Below, one piece after another: positions 7,989 to 18,755 of a stretch of DNA of 64,000 nt. The notes below the pieces were generated by a model, which saw only the letters and a list, made by a program, of their open reading frames with translations, was not told the origin of the DNA and did no database searches. A program made the position numbers and the translations under genes. Within the stretch, counting starts at the first letter, position 1. Every line of letters begins with the position of its first letter. The stretch lies in the NCBI RefSeq assembly GCF_014873145.1, contig NZ_JADBEK010000001.1, positions 2,976,001-3,040,000 on the forward strand. Direction: 5' to 3'. This stretch comes from Nonomuraea angiospora. Its GTDB lineage: Bacteria > Actinomycetota > Actinomycetes > Streptosporangiales > Streptosporangiaceae.

Positions 7989-9234
7989 GTGATCGCGCTA
8001 CGGCTGGTGGAGACACACCTCACGCAAGCGGGAACGTCTTTCCTGCTGCATGTGGACGGTCCGTGGGGCAGCGGCAAGAGCAGCCTGCTGAACCTGGTGG
8101 AAGAGCGGGTCGCACCGTACTTCCAGGTGGTCAGGTTCGACGCGTGGCAGCAGTCCCGGCTGGCGCCCGCTTGGTGGTCGCTCTTGACGGCACTGCGCTC
8201 GGAGATAACGCGCAGCCGCCCGCAGTGGCGGCGGCCGTTCGTACGCATCAGGGAGTCGGCCACACGGATCCGGCGCACCGGTTCGCCCTATGCGTTGGCG
8301 TTCGTGCTCGTGGCCATCGTCGCCGTCCTGCTGGGTTACCTACTGTGGCCGCGGCAGCCCGCGCCGCTGGACTGGCAGCAGCTGGCCAAGACCGTCACGG
8401 CCCTGTTCGCCGCGCTCGGCACGCTGGGCGCCGGAGCCATCCTCGCGGCCCGGCTGTTCCTGTGGGACTCGGCACGCGGTGCCCGGCTCTTCGAGCAGAC
8501 CCAGGCCAACCCGATGGCCGATATCTCCGCCCGCTTCCGCTGGCTGCTCAACCGATCGGAGAAACCGGTCGCATTCTTCATCGACGATCTCGACCGGTGC
8601 GACCAGAAGTACGTGGTGGAGTTACTCGACACTATCCAGACGATGGTCCGCGACATGGGCGGCGCGCAGCAGCGTCCGCCTGCTGAGCGCGCCGCCTACT
8701 TCGTCGTCGCCGCCGACGGCCAGCGCGGATGAGGGGCCCCGCAGGCGCCGCAGGGTGCCGCAGACCGACGGAGGCCTACAAGAACGGCTGCGGCAGTTCG
8801 AGGAGGGACGTGCTCAATCAGCGGTCGCGGCCCTGTCGGTCGCCGCCGCGGAACGCCGCCGGACCGAGCACACTCTGCGGAAGTTCGCGCCCGTGCTGGG
8901 CGACAACCCGCGAGCGGTGAAGAAGTTCCTCAACACCCACAGCGTGCTGCGCTCCATTCGGTTTCTGGAGGATGTGCACGTGGATCCGGACGCCTTGGCC
9001 TTGTGGAGCCTGATAACGGTCCGCTGGCCGAACATCGCCCACCACCTGGCGGCATGCCCGGAGGCCGTGGCCGGAATCCGTGATCCCCTATGGTGTCCGG
9101 ACCACTTCCCTGAACCGCTCCGCTCGGCCGCGACCTCGGCCGACCTGCGCGCCGTGGTCACCTCTCCTGATGGGGGACCGCTGACACCTGACCTCATCCG
9201 CCAGTGCTGCGGTGCCTCCGCCGCGCCGTGCTAG
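7989..9234 (+). pseudogene. KAP-family P-loop NTPase, decayed (truncated and frameshifted)
   Basis: The first frame encodes a KAP NTPase core: Walker A VDGPWGSGKSS near residue 22, two membrane helices (about 98-118 and 135-155), and Walker B FFIDDLDRCDQKYVVELL. The reading frame ends at 8732 just after YFVVAADGQ. The conserved continuation (AVAALSVAAAERR, KFAPVLGDNPRAVKKFLN) is found in another frame from about 8790 to 9234. The middle of the family domain is missing as well as the usual N-terminal 20-40 residues. KAP proteins are membrane-linked STAND-like ATPases, some acting in defence. Here the gene looks dead. Confidence 0.8.
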
Positions 9235-9392
9235 CTCTTGAGAGGGCGTTACGCACGTTGATGCCCCTTCCGTCGCTGACGCTCGGGATGGCGTGCTGGT
9301 CAAGGGCCTTCGACCGTTCGAACGCCTCATCCACGACCTGCCACGATCGTGAAGATCACCAACAGCATCAGGGGAAGCGTCAGATGGCCCCA

Positions 9393-9923
9393 TCACGTGG
9401 CCGGGGGCCGCAGGCCGAGCCACTGCTCGGCGTCCCAGGCCTGGAACCGCTCGACCTCGGTGAACCCCAGCTTTGCCGCGAGGCGCATCGAGCCGACGTT
9501 GGCGCTCTGGGTGGTGAGCACCACCGGCTCGCCGGGAAGGACGCCGTCAAACCAGTCGAGTGCCGCCGCGCATGCCTCTGCGGCATACCCTTGCCCCCAG
9601 GCCTGCGGCAGGAACAGGTAACCGAGATCGGCCTTCCCCACAGCAGCCGGGCGACGGTGCCCAGCTGCTCTCCTGAGCAGGATCTGGCCGATCATCGCCC
9701 CGTCGAGCTCGACGACGAAGCTTCCGGGCCATCGCTCGGGCACCTCGGGCATCTCGCGCTCAAGCTCGTCACGCGGGCGGGGGCCGCCGAGGTAGGTGTG
9801 CACCTCTGGCGAGGCGAGCAGCTCGATGAACGTTGTACGGTCCCGCGCCTCGGGCTCACGGAGCACGAGCCGCTCGGTCCGGATCAGCTCAGGCGGCCAA
9901 GCCACATGTCCCAGATCTGACAT
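9393..9923 (-). CDS. GNAT family N-acetyltransferase (RimJ/RimL type)
   Basis: This 176-residue Acetyltransf_3-type protein opens with IRTERLVLREPEARD. The central strand GKADLGYLFLPQAWGQGYA holds the acetyl-CoA pyrophosphate-binding Q/R-x-x-G-x-G/A equivalent. It ends with NVGSMRLAAKLGFTEVERF, the usual C-terminal helix-strand of this subgroup. Family members acetylate protein N-termini, amino acids or antibiotics; the substrate is unknown. The gene stands alone between decayed stretches. Confidence 0.9.
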   Translation of the reverse strand: MSDLGHVAWPPELIRTERLVLREPEARDRTTFIELLASPEVHTYLGGPRPRDELEREMPEVPERWPGSFVVELDGAMIGQILLRRAAGHRRPAAVGKADLGYLFLPQAWGQGYAAEACAAALDWFDGVLPGEPVVLTTQSANVGSMRLAAKLGFTEVERFQAWDAEQWLGLRPPAT

Positions 9924-10309
9924 GCGCGCAGGCTAACGACCCTGCCGGACGACGTTCAACGTGGGCATGAACGCGGGGCTCACCGGCCGAGCCATGGGCG
10001 CGGCCGGGTGAACAATCCCGGCCCGGTCTCGACGAGGATGCCGCGGCCGGCCAGGCGTTCGAGTTTGGCCTCGTGCCCCACGCTTGAACTGGGCGAGCGA
10101 TTCGCCGGGCTGACCTTCGCCGCAGGGGGACCGTCCGAGGTGTGAGGCGCCCGGCCGGGATGCGGGAAAACGGGCACCCACCCTGGTTGAGAGGGCCCGC
10201 CGACGGCCTCCGAGCCGGGCTGATCGACGCCCTGACCCACCTGTGCGCGCAAACGTGGGGACCAGCGGTCGGGCCGCGGGTAGCTGCGGCTATCGGCTCG
10301 CCACGTCCT
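9924..10309. other. Degenerate region with no intact gene
   Basis: Only fragments are visible. On the minus strand one stretch reads KLERLAGRGILVETGPGLFT, which resembles the wing of a winged-helix or transposase-associated HTH, but it is not in a plausible complete gene. The likely lost C-terminal frame of the LysE-like gene lies next to it, around 10280-10310. Confidence 0.4.
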
Positions 10310-10813
10310 CTACCGCGAGCAGCCCGGCGAGCCCGAGGAAGCAGATGCCGCTGCCGAGATCGATCCTGCCGCGGGTCCCGGCTCGCCGGCGAACTGGGGC
10401 AGCAGCGCGGCGAACAGCAGCAGCGCCTTGGGGTTGCTGATCGCGACGACGAACTCGTTACCGACCAGCGGCCACACGCCCCCTCCACTCGGTGCGGGTG
10501 GTGCCTCCGCGCCCGACAGCGCCTGCCGCGCCTGCCGCGCCTGCCACAGGCTGGAGATCCCGAGCCAGGCGAGATAGCCGACCCCCACCCACTTGATCAC
10601 GGTGAGCGCTGTGGCCGAGGCAGCCAGCGTGGCGCCGAGCCCGGCCACGACCAGCCCGACGAGTACGACGAACGCGGCCAGACGCCCGCCGATGCCGGCG
10701 AGCGCGGCCATGGTGCCGTGCCGCACGGCGTTGCTCAAACCGAGGAGTTGGTTCGCCCCGGGGATGAGGGACACGAGCAGGGCTGCGGGTACGAAACCGA
10801 CCCAGTTGATCAC
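10310..10813 (-). CDS. LysE/RhtB-type exporter, probably 3'-truncated by a frameshift
   Basis: About 167 residues are encoded, against roughly 205 for the family. The N-terminal LysE hallmark LVSLIPGANQLLGLSNAVRHG is present, followed by the GxxxG-rich helices and VISNPKALLLFAALLPQF (usually PKALLFFLAFLPQF). After FAGEPGPAAG the frame runs into low-complexity ISAAASASSGS. The expected RIDLGSGICFLGLAGLLAV lies in a neighbouring frame, so the last two helices appear lost by a small indel. The GTG at 10813, with CAGGAGA upstream, is the likely start. LysE proteins export amino acids or other small metabolites across the membrane. Confidence 0.75.
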   Translation of the reverse strand: MINWVGFVPAALLVSLIPGANQLLGLSNAVRHGTMAALAGIGGRLAAFVVLVGLVVAGLGATLAASATALTVIKWVGVGYLAWLGISSLWQARQARQALSGAEAPPAPSGGGVWPLVGNEFVVAISNPKALLLFAALLPQFAGEPGPAAGSISAAASASSGSPGCSR

Positions 10814-10893
10814 GACTGTCTCCTGAGCTTGACCTTCGATCTCGGTCGGTGCGGTCCATGGCCGTGGTGGTGGCGGGGCCGCGTCTTCACGCG

Positions 10894-11829
10894 TCACGTC
10901 ATGGGGTTGCGTAGCCATTTGTTGCGTTCAGCGCAACGTCGGGCGGTGTCGACGACGCTCGCAATGGCCGGTGACGGATCGTTCGCGGGCCACAGCACGA
11001 AGAGTTCTGCCATGATCAGCGGATCGACGACGTCACGGACAACAATGCCGGGGCTGGTCTTCGCGGCGTGCTCAGCGAACGATGTCGGGGCCAAGCTGAC
11101 CTCGCGTCCGCTGGAGAGCCGGGCGAGCATGGCGTTCACCGGTGGTTCGTCGAACGCGCAGATATCGGGTGAGAAGCCCGCCTCGTGGCACGCGGCGACG
11201 ATGGCGTCGTAGTACGCCGGGGCGTGGTGGCGGGCGAACAGCAGCAGCGTCTCGTCGCGGAGGGCCGTCACCGGGATCCTCGGTGCGTCAGCGAGGCGGT
11301 GGCGAGCGCTGAGGACCGCGGAGACGGGCTCTTCGCGGAGGAGCTCGCCATCTACCCCGTCGAGGGGCTGCGGTGAGAGAGCGAGACCGGCGTCCAGGTC
11401 GCCGGCACGGAGACGTTCGGGAATCTCGGCGCTGAAGAACTCTCGAGCGTCGACCATGACGTCGGGATGGTCTTCCCGGAGAGTGTCCAGGAGCGCCGTG
11501 AGCGTGTCGAAGCTTGTCACCGGTGTGTAGCCCAGCCGAACCGTCGTCGCGATCCCTGCCCCGGCCAGCCGGGTGAGCTGCACGGCTTGCTCCAGCGCGG
11601 CCAGCGCTTTCGGCGCCTCGCGAGCCAGTGTCCGGCCCGCGGAGGTGAGCTGCACGCTACGGCTCGAACGCACGAACAGCGGGGTTCCGAGGGTCTCCTC
11701 GAGCTTGCGGATCTGATGACTCAGGGATGGCTGAGCGATGTAGAGACGCGTGGCCGCGCGACCGAAGTGGAGTTCCTCGGCTACGGCCATGAAGTAGCGG
11801 AGGACACGGGGGCTGACATCGATAGACAA
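10894..11829 (-). CDS. LysR-type transcriptional regulator
   Basis: The 311-residue protein has an N-terminal winged HTH (about 1-62, with VAEELHFGRAATRLYIAQPS and SHQIRKLEETLG) and a periplasmic-binding-like effector domain (about 90-300). The start codon is TTG at 11829. A divergent NADP-reductase-like gene starts at 12001, the normal arrangement for a LysR regulator and its target. An ATAG-N7-CTAT-like box overlaps the start codon, consistent with autoregulation. A decayed paralogue with the same promoter segment occurs at 21910-22241. Confidence 0.93.
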   Translation of the reverse strand: MSIDVSPRVLRYFMAVAEELHFGRAATRLYIAQPSLSHQIRKLEETLGTPLFVRSSRSVQLTSAGRTLAREAPKALAALEQAVQLTRLAGAGIATTVRLGYTPVTSFDTLTALLDTLREDHPDVMVDAREFFSAEIPERLRAGDLDAGLALSPQPLDGVDGELLREEPVSAVLSARHRLADAPRIPVTALRDETLLLFARHHAPAYYDAIVAACHEAGFSPDICAFDEPPVNAMLARLSSGREVSLAPTSFAEHAAKTSPGIVVRDVVDPLIMAELFVLWPANDPSPAIASVVDTARRCAERNKWLRNPMT

Positions 11830-11836
11830 ATCCTAC
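11821..11836. promoter_or_regulatory. Candidate LysR box (T-N11-A) at the regulator start
   Basis: GATAG and CTAC flank seven bases at the TTG start of the LysR gene. The paralogous copy at 21902-21918 is a perfect GATAG-N7-CTATC dyad, and the flanking 5' DNA (CAAGTCTTGGACGCCCGCC) is also conserved between the two, supporting a functional operator. Confidence 0.5.
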
Positions 11837-12000
11837 CGCTGGAGGTCCGGACAAGTCTTGGACGCCCGCCGGATGGCCGCCGTAGTGTCGTTCTCACGAC
11901 GCGGGAGACGGTCCAACGTGCCCCCGTCGAGCCTGGTCGGAGCCGGTTTCGGTTCGCGTGACCGGCCGACGAACCACCTCAGCCTCGCAAGGAATGAAGC

Positions 12001-12555
12001 ATGAACATCACCGTGATCGGACGAGGCAACGTCGGCGGCGGGCTGGCCGGCCTGTGGGAACGTGCCGGGCACCAGGTGACGCGGCTGGGGCGTGGAGGCG
12101 GCAATGTCGGCACCGCGGACGCGGTACTGCTCGCCGTCCCGGGAACCGCCGTGGAGGTGGCGCTGTCATCCGTCGTCGGGCTCGAGGGCAAGACAGTGCT
12201 CGACGCCACGAACCTCTACGGCGGCGCCCGGCCTCCGGCCGGGTTCTCCTCCAACGCCCAGTACGTCAAGTCGGTGACGGGCGGGCCGACGGCGAAGGCG
12301 TTCAGCACCAACTTCGCCTCTCTCCTCGGGCAGGTCGCCGATGCCCGTGTACGGCCGAGCAACCTGTGGTCCGGTGACGACGAAGTCCAGGGCGTTGTCA
12401 GGCAGCTCAGTCTCGACGCCGGATACGAGGCGGTCCGCCTTGGCGACCTGGGCATGGCCGCCACGCAGGAAGGCCTGGCCGACCCGATGTTCGCGATCGC
12501 GCAGTCCGGACTCGGCCAGTTCGTCTACCGGCTGGCATCACCCGAACAGCTCTGA
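12001..12555 (+). CDS. NADP(H)-binding reductase, F420-dependent NADP reductase-like
   Basis: This 184-residue single-domain Rossmann protein opens with MNITVIGRGNVGGGLAGLW, an N-terminal GxGxxG dinucleotide site. It then has DAVLLAVPGTAVEVAL and a VLDATNLYGGARPP loop, as in NADP oxidoreductase coenzyme F420-dependent (F420_oxidored) proteins. It probably catalyses or assists hydride transfer with NADP. It is the first gene divergent from the LysR regulator and is followed 43 bases later by an isochorismatase-like gene, so both probably belong to the LysR regulon. No partner dehydrogenase domain is present. Confidence 0.85.
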   Translation: MNITVIGRGNVGGGLAGLWERAGHQVTRLGRGGGNVGTADAVLLAVPGTAVEVALSSVVGLEGKTVLDATNLYGGARPPAGFSSNAQYVKSVTGGPTAKAFSTNFASLLGQVADARVRPSNLWSGDDEVQGVVRQLSLDAGYEAVRLGDLGMAATQEGLADPMFAIAQSGLGQFVYRLASPEQL

Positions 12556-12598
12556 CTCTGACCATCGAACGTTCAACCCATCGCGCAGAAGGAACACA

Positions 12599-13261
12599 GT
12601 GACGCGCACCGCAAAGACCGGACTCGAGGCACTGCTCACCCCCGAGGAGAGCGTCCTGGTGCTCATCGACCACCAGCCCTACCAGTTCACCAATCTCAAC
12701 AGCCATGAACCAACCATGATCGTCAACAACGTGGTCGGCCTCGCCAAGGTCGCCAAGGTGTTCGACGTCCCCACTGTGCTGACCACGGTGATCGAAGAAC
12801 GTGGCGGTTACCTCATCAAGGCTCTCCAGGACGTGTTCCCGGACCAGAAACCGATCAACCGCACGTACATCAACACCTGGGAAGACCGTCGTGTCGTCGA
12901 CGTCGTGGAGAAGACGGGGCGCAAGAAGCTGATCATCGCCGGGCTGTGGACGGAGATCTGCGTCGCCATGCCCGCCATCCAGGCGCTGGGTGAGGGCTAC
13001 GACGTCTTCGTCGTCACCGACGCCTGCGGCGGGGTCAGTGCCGAGGCGCACGACATGGCGGTGCGCCGCATGGAGCAGGCCGGCGTGGTGCCCATCACCT
13101 GGATGGCGGTGTCCGGCGAGTGGCAGCGCGACTGGGCCCGTGAGTCGACGGCCAACGCGCTCGGGCCGGTGCTCCAGGAGCACGGCGGCGCCAGCGGGAT
13201 CGCGTTCGCCTGGGAGCTGCAACTGCTGGCCACACCCACCACCGATGGAGCTGGTGTGTAG
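12599..13261 (+). CDS. Isochorismatase-family cysteine hydrolase (YcaC-like)
   Basis: The 220-residue cytoplasmic hydrolase has the isochorismatase fold. The catalytic triad elements are an Asp in VLIDHQPYQFTN, a Lys region around RKKLIIAGLWTEIC, and the nucleophilic Cys of WTEICVAMPAIQAL. The residues after VVTDACGGVS match YcaC-type hydrolases of unknown substrate rather than true isochorismatases. The start is GTG at 12599, after AGAAGGAA. A strong terminator hairpin follows the stop. The same gene exists as an internally deleted remnant at 21433-21761. Confidence 0.9.
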   Translation: MTRTAKTGLEALLTPEESVLVLIDHQPYQFTNLNSHEPTMIVNNVVGLAKVAKVFDVPTVLTTVIEERGGYLIKALQDVFPDQKPINRTYINTWEDRRVVDVVEKTGRKKLIIAGLWTEICVAMPAIQALGEGYDVFVVTDACGGVSAEAHDMAVRRMEQAGVVPITWMAVSGEWQRDWARESTANALGPVLQEHGGASGIAFAWELQLLATPTTDGAGV

Positions 13262-13288
13262 CGCCGACGGACGCTGAGCCGGAGGCGA

Positions 13289-13315
13289 GCCTGGGGCACG
13301 TGGCGTGCCCCAGGC
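13289..13315 (+). terminator. Perfect 12-bp hairpin terminator
   Basis: GCCTGGGGCACG (13289-13300) and CGTGCCCCAGGC (13304-13315) pair perfectly around a three-base loop, 28 bases downstream of the isochorismatase-like stop codon. It ends the LysR-controlled unit. Confidence 0.85.
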
Positions 13316-13545
13316 CGCCTCAGTGCGGTCACATTCGGAATCGGGGGCGAGTGGGAGCATCCCCGCGTCATCCAGGTGCGATTCCAGAGCGTCACCGACG
13401 CCGGTCCGGAGCAATTCGATCACTCGTACACGCAGGTCGTCGTCGCCCCGGCCGAAATACATTTCAGGCGATTTCCGCTACCCCTACCTCTCGTGAATCT
13501 CGCACCGTCGCGCACGGGCACAACGAAAGCTCTGAGGAAGTTGCC

Positions 13546-14616
13546 ATGATGGACGTTTCGAAGATCGAGTTCGGTATCGACAGCTTCGGGGACCGGCCCC
13601 GTGACAATCGGGGTGAGGTCGTCTCGCACGCGCAGGCGATCCGCGCCGCGGTGACCGAGGCCGTGCTGGCCGATCAGGTCGGCATCGACGTGGTCGCGTT
13701 GGGGGAGCACCACCGGCCGGAGTTCGCGATCTCCAGCCCGGAGACGGTGCTGGCCGGCATCGCGACCGCCACGAAGCGCATTCGGCTCGCCTCAGGTGTC
13801 ACGGTGCTGTCCTCGGACGACCCGGTGCGGGTCTTCCAACGGTTCGCGACCGTGGACGCGCTCTCCAGCGGCCGGGCGGAGGTGATCCTCGGACGTGGTT
13901 CGTTCACCGAGTCGTTCCCGCTGTTCGGGTATGACCTGAAGGACTACGAGGTGCTGTTCGAGGAGAAGATCGACCTGTTCCACCGGCTCCTGGACGAGAC
14001 ACCGGTCACCTGGGAGGGCACCACCCGGGCCGCCCTGAATGACGCGGACGTGTACCCGAAGACCGATTCGGGACGGCTCAGCACCTGGGTGGGAGTCGGT
14101 GGGTCACCGCAGTCCGTGCTCCGTACCGCCCACTACGGGTTCCGGCTCATGCTCGCCATCATCGGCGGCGCCCCCGCCCGGTTCGCTCCCTACGTGGATC
14201 TTTACCGGCGGGCGAACCAGGAGCTCGGCACCACCGCACAGCCGGTCGGGATGCACTCGCCCGGCTTCGTCGCCGCCACCGACGAAGAAGCCAAAGAGCT
14301 GTTCTACCCCGGGTACCGGGAGATCCGCGACCGGATCGGGGCGCTGCGCGGCTGGCCACCGCTTCGCCGGGAGGAGTTCGACGCCGAGGTGGGGCGCGGG
14401 TCGCTGTATGTCGGTTCGGTCGAGACGGTCGCGAACAAGATCGCCCACGCGATCCGGGTGCTGGATGCGGGCCGGTTCGACATGATCTACTCCGCCGCGG
14501 GCACCGTTTCAGCCACCGCCCGGCTACGTTCGGTCGAACTGTACGGCACCCAGGTCATCCCCCGGGTCCGCGAGCTGCTGGCCGAACAGCCCGCCGTCAC
14601 GGCGGCGACACGATGA
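13546..14616 (+). CDS. LLM-class flavin-dependent oxidoreductase
   Basis: This 356-residue TIM-barrel enzyme of the bacterial luciferase-like family uses FMN or F420. Family landmarks are [58 protein letters not shown] and the C-terminal [17 protein letters not shown]. These enzymes oxidise or reduce small organic molecules. The ATG at 13546 follows GAGGAAG. The stop overlaps the start of the next reductase by 4 bases (ATGA), so the two are co-translated. The adjacent reductase could supply reduced cofactor, which suggests a two-component monooxygenase or F420 system (inference). Confidence 0.92.
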   Translation: MMDVSKIEFGIDSFGDRPRDNRGEVVSHAQAIRAAVTEAVLADQVGIDVVALGEHHRPEFAISSPETVLAGIATATKRIRLASGVTVLSSDDPVRVFQRFATVDALSSGRAEVILGRGSFTESFPLFGYDLKDYEVLFEEKIDLFHRLLDETPVTWEGTTRAALNDADVYPKTDSGRLSTWVGVGGSPQSVLRTAHYGFRLMLAIIGGAPARFAPYVDLYRRANQELGTTAQPVGMHSPGFVAATDEEAKELFYPGYREIRDRIGALRGWPPLRREEFDAEVGRGSLYVGSVETVANKIAHAIRVLDAGRFDMIYSAAGTVSATARLRSVELYGTQVIPRVRELLAEQPAVTAATR

Positions 14617-15300
14617 CCACCCCCGTGGCCACCATCGGGATCCTGGGGGCCGGGAAGGTCGGCACCGTCCTGGCGCGCCTGGCGGTCGCCGCCGGCTACC
14701 GGGTTCTGATCTCCGGCTCCGGTGACCCCGCGAAGATCGCGCTGACCACCGAGGTGCTCACCCCTGGCGCGACCGCCGCGTGGCCGGCCGAGGCCGCGCA
14801 AGCCGCGGACGTGGTGATCCTCGCTCTCCCGCTCGGCAAACTCCGCAACCTCCCGGTCCCGGCGTTGCGGGGGAAGCTGGTCGTGGATGCGATGAACCAC
14901 TGGTGGGAAATCGATGGTCCCCGCGACACGATCGTCCCGCCGGGTACGTCCTCGAGCGAAGTCGTGCAGCAGTTCCTGACGGGCGCGCGAGTGGTGAAAG
15001 CCTTCAACCACATGGGCTATCACGACCTCGAAGACGGGGCTCGCCCATCCGGCCACCTCGGGCGCAAGGCGATCGCGATCGCCGGTGACTCACCCGAGGA
15101 TCTCACCGCCGTGTCAGAGTTGATCGACACACTTGGGTTCGACCCACTCGCCATCGGTGACCTCGCGGCGGGTGCCCGGCTCGAGCCCGGCACCCCTGCC
15201 TTCGGAGCCAACGTCGACGCCGAGCAGCTTCGCGCGCTCACCACTACCCCTGCTCCGGCCACTGAACCGTCTCTGGCCTATTCACAAAAAGGACAGCCAG

Positions 15301-15320
<20 letters not shown>
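14613..15320 (+). CDS. F420-dependent NADP reductase-like protein
   Basis: The 235-residue Rossmann protein has an N-terminal [20 protein letters not shown] dinucleotide motif. [30 protein letters not shown] and [16 protein letters not shown] follow, all typical of NADPH:F420 oxidoreductase-type proteins. It is coupled to the preceding flavin/F420 oxidoreductase (4-base overlap), so it probably regenerates or shares the reduced cofactor. It is paralogous in fold, but not close in sequence, to the shorter protein at 12001. Confidence 0.88.
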
Positions 15321-16723
<1,403 letters not shown>

Positions 16724-16740
<17 letters not shown>

Positions 16741-16826
16741 CGAGCACTCCTTCTGGACGATACGTAAGGAATTGCGGACTCCGCATCATTGATCGTACTC
16801 GGCTGCTCCCGCAGTATCGATGTCGC
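16724..16826. promoter_or_regulatory. Divergent promoter segment duplicated from the AraC/SDR locus
   Basis: The stretch GAGCACCGAGCACTCC, GGACGATACGTAA and the later CGCAGTATCGATG recurs with few changes at 24285-24405, where it separates an intact AraC regulator from an SDR gene. Here it lies upstream of the SnoaL-like gene, which may therefore be controlled by the distant AraC protein. Confidence 0.5.
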
Positions 16827-16880
16827 AGGTGAACCATGAGTACACGAGAACAGCCCGGACACCGGGCGAGAAAGGCAGTC

Positions 16881-17273
16881 ATGTCCGACTTCAACATGCG
16901 CGAGTTCTACGACCGCTACTGCGAGGCGCTCAACGCGCATGAGTTCGACCGCATGGACGAGTTCGTCAACGAGTCCATCCTCTCGCACGGCGAGCCGGCC
17001 ACTCGCGCGGACGTCGTCGCGGCGCTCAAGGGCATCACCGACGCAGTTCCCGACTTCCACTGGGAGATCAAGGAAGTGGCGATCAACGGTGAAACTCTGG
17101 CCTGCCACTCCGTCAACCACGGCACCCCCACCAAGGAATGGCTCGGGGTGGCTCCCACGGGCGCTCCGATCGAGATCGACGAGTTCGCCATCTACCGGAT
17201 CCGCGACGGGAAGTTCGTGCAGATGTCGGCCGTTCACGACGCTGAGGCCCTGAAGAAGCAGCTCGCGGGCTGA
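16881..17273 (+). CDS. SnoaL-like ester cyclase-family protein
   Basis: The 130-residue NTF2-like single-domain protein has FYDRYCEALNAHEFDRMDEFV, then the FHWEIKEVAINGETLACH strand pair, and a final IDEFAIYRIRDGKFVQMSAVHD sheet. These are typical of SnoaL/polyketide-cyclase-like proteins, most of which are small isomerases or ligand-binding proteins rather than real cyclases. The start at 16881 (after GAAAGG) is preferred over the longer ORF from 16836. It lies downstream of the duplicated AraC-type promoter. Confidence 0.88.
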   Translation: MSDFNMREFYDRYCEALNAHEFDRMDEFVNESILSHGEPATRADVVAALKGITDAVPDFHWEIKEVAINGETLACHSVNHGTPTKEWLGVAPTGAPIEIDEFAIYRIRDGKFVQMSAVHDAEALKKQLAG

Positions 17274-17496
17274 TCCAGTCGGGGCTCAGGCAGGCCACGC
17301 AGAGCCCGCCGCATGCTCAAGCTCGCCCAGCGTGCGCCCGGCCACGCCATCGCCGCGAACGGCCGGTATCGAAGGCTACGTCTCGATGGTCTTCGCCGCC
17401 GGCGCGACGGTCGTCTGCGAGGTGCCCGGTAGGCCGACGCCGACGTCGCGCTCGGGGGCGCCGATCAGGCCGATGGCTCCCGATCATGCGGTCAGG

Positions 17497-18681
17497 TCAA
17501 GAAGCCGGTCCACAACCGGTCTGCGCCGGTGGCTGCAGGACTAGGACAACGACGACGAGCACGAGGACCACGGCGGTCAGCGTGACGGGAACCGCGATGA
17601 GCGGGTCGCACAGGACCAGAACTGCGGCCAGCGGGACGGCTGTGTTGACGAGCCGGTCGGCGTGGTCTCGGATTGCGATCCACCAGGTGCCTGCCAGGAA
17701 GATCGCGACCGGGACGGTCACGGCGAAGGAGGCGGTCGGGTTGCTGAGCTCGCTGTGCCCGGTCAGGACGTCGATCTCGACCTCGATGCCCGCGGAGAAC
17801 GCACCGGCGGCGGCGAACACGAAGTAGTGGACGTAGCCGTAGCGCAGCGACCCGCCGAAGCTGGTGATGGACCGGTGGTGGGGCGGCCAGAAGTAGATCC
17901 ACCACAGGGCGGCGGTCGCGACGAAGGTGAGCGCGCCGATCGAGATCAGCCGTCCGAGGGCTTCGGCGTCGTGGACGGCCTCGATGATCGCGTTGGAGGA
18001 GGCGAGCAGGCTCTCGCCGAGCAGGATGAGCGTGAACAGGCCGTAGCGCTCGGTGATGTGGTGGGGGTGCCACGGGGTGGTGCCGCGCCTCTGGGCGATG
18101 ACCGGGATCGCGACTTCGACGCCGATGAGCAGGACCAGCGAGATCAGGCCTGGTACTTCGGGCAGTGTCAGCTGCAGGAGCCAGAGGACCTGGACCGCCG
18201 CGATTCCCCCGGCGTAGACCTGGGCGGTGCGGCGGATGGACGCGTCAGTGCGTGCAGCGCGCAGCCACTGGGCGACCATGGCCAGGCGCATGACCACAAA
18301 GCCGAGGATCGGCAGAGTGTAGTCCGCGTCGGTGAAGGCCGGCTCGATCCCGGTGGCCAGCACGAGCACGCCGGCCATCTGGACGATGGTCAGCGCGCGG
18401 TAGAGCCAGTCGTCGGTGTCGAAGGAGGTGGCGAACCAGGTGAAGTTCATCCAGGCCCACCAGATCCCGAAGAACACCAGACCGTAGGCGACCAGGCCAT
18501 CGAGGACGTGCCCCTGGGTCAGGGAGTGGTGAAGTTGGACGGAGGCGATGCTTACCGCGACGACGAAGACGAGGTCGAAGAACAGCTCGAGCATGCTGGC
18601 CGACCGGCCCTGCTCGTGCGGGTCGCGGGGTGCCATCGGGATGAGGCGGAACCTGCTCGCCGAGGACGGAGGCGTGGTCAT
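17497..18681 (-). CDS. Low temperature requirement protein A (LtrA)-family membrane protein
   Basis: This 394-residue polytopic membrane protein has about ten to twelve helices. Family hallmarks are SMLELFFDLVFVVAVSIASVQL near residue 30, IWWAWMNFTWFATSFDTDD, and HHITERYGLFTLILLGESLLA in the middle. The role of LtrA proteins is not firmly established. The ATG at 18681 is chosen because AAGGACAG precedes it and the family motif begins soon after. Residues 270-290 (ATAALWWIYFW) are also conserved in the family. The gene is preceded on the same strand by a small GNAT gene. Confidence 0.9.
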   Translation of the reverse strand: MTTPPSSASRFRLIPMAPRDPHEQGRSASMLELFFDLVFVVAVSIASVQLHHSLTQGHVLDGLVAYGLVFFGIWWAWMNFTWFATSFDTDDWLYRALTIVQMAGVLVLATGIEPAFTDADYTLPILGFVVMRLAMVAQWLRAARTDASIRRTAQVYAGGIAAVQVLWLLQLTLPEVPGLISLVLLIGVEVAIPVIAQRRGTTPWHPHHITERYGLFTLILLGESLLASSNAIIEAVHDAEALGRLISIGALTFVATAALWWIYFWPPHHRSITSFGGSLRYGYVHYFVFAAAGAFSAGIEVEIDVLTGHSELSNPTASFAVTVPVAIFLAGTWWIAIRDHADRLVNTAVPLAAVLVLCDPLIAVPVTLTAVVLVLVVVVLVLQPPAQTGCGPAS

Positions 18682-18755
18682 CGTCGTGCTGTCCTTCCTG
18701 CCGCAAGCGTGAGGGGCATCATGGCGGCTGGCTCTGATGTGCGCTTGTGCTCGGT

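Noticed and set aside
12407..13462. 351-codon minus-strand frame opposite the isochorismatase gene
   Set aside because: It is antisense to a clear YcaC-like gene and its terminator. The first ~55 codons beyond the gene have no recognised domain.
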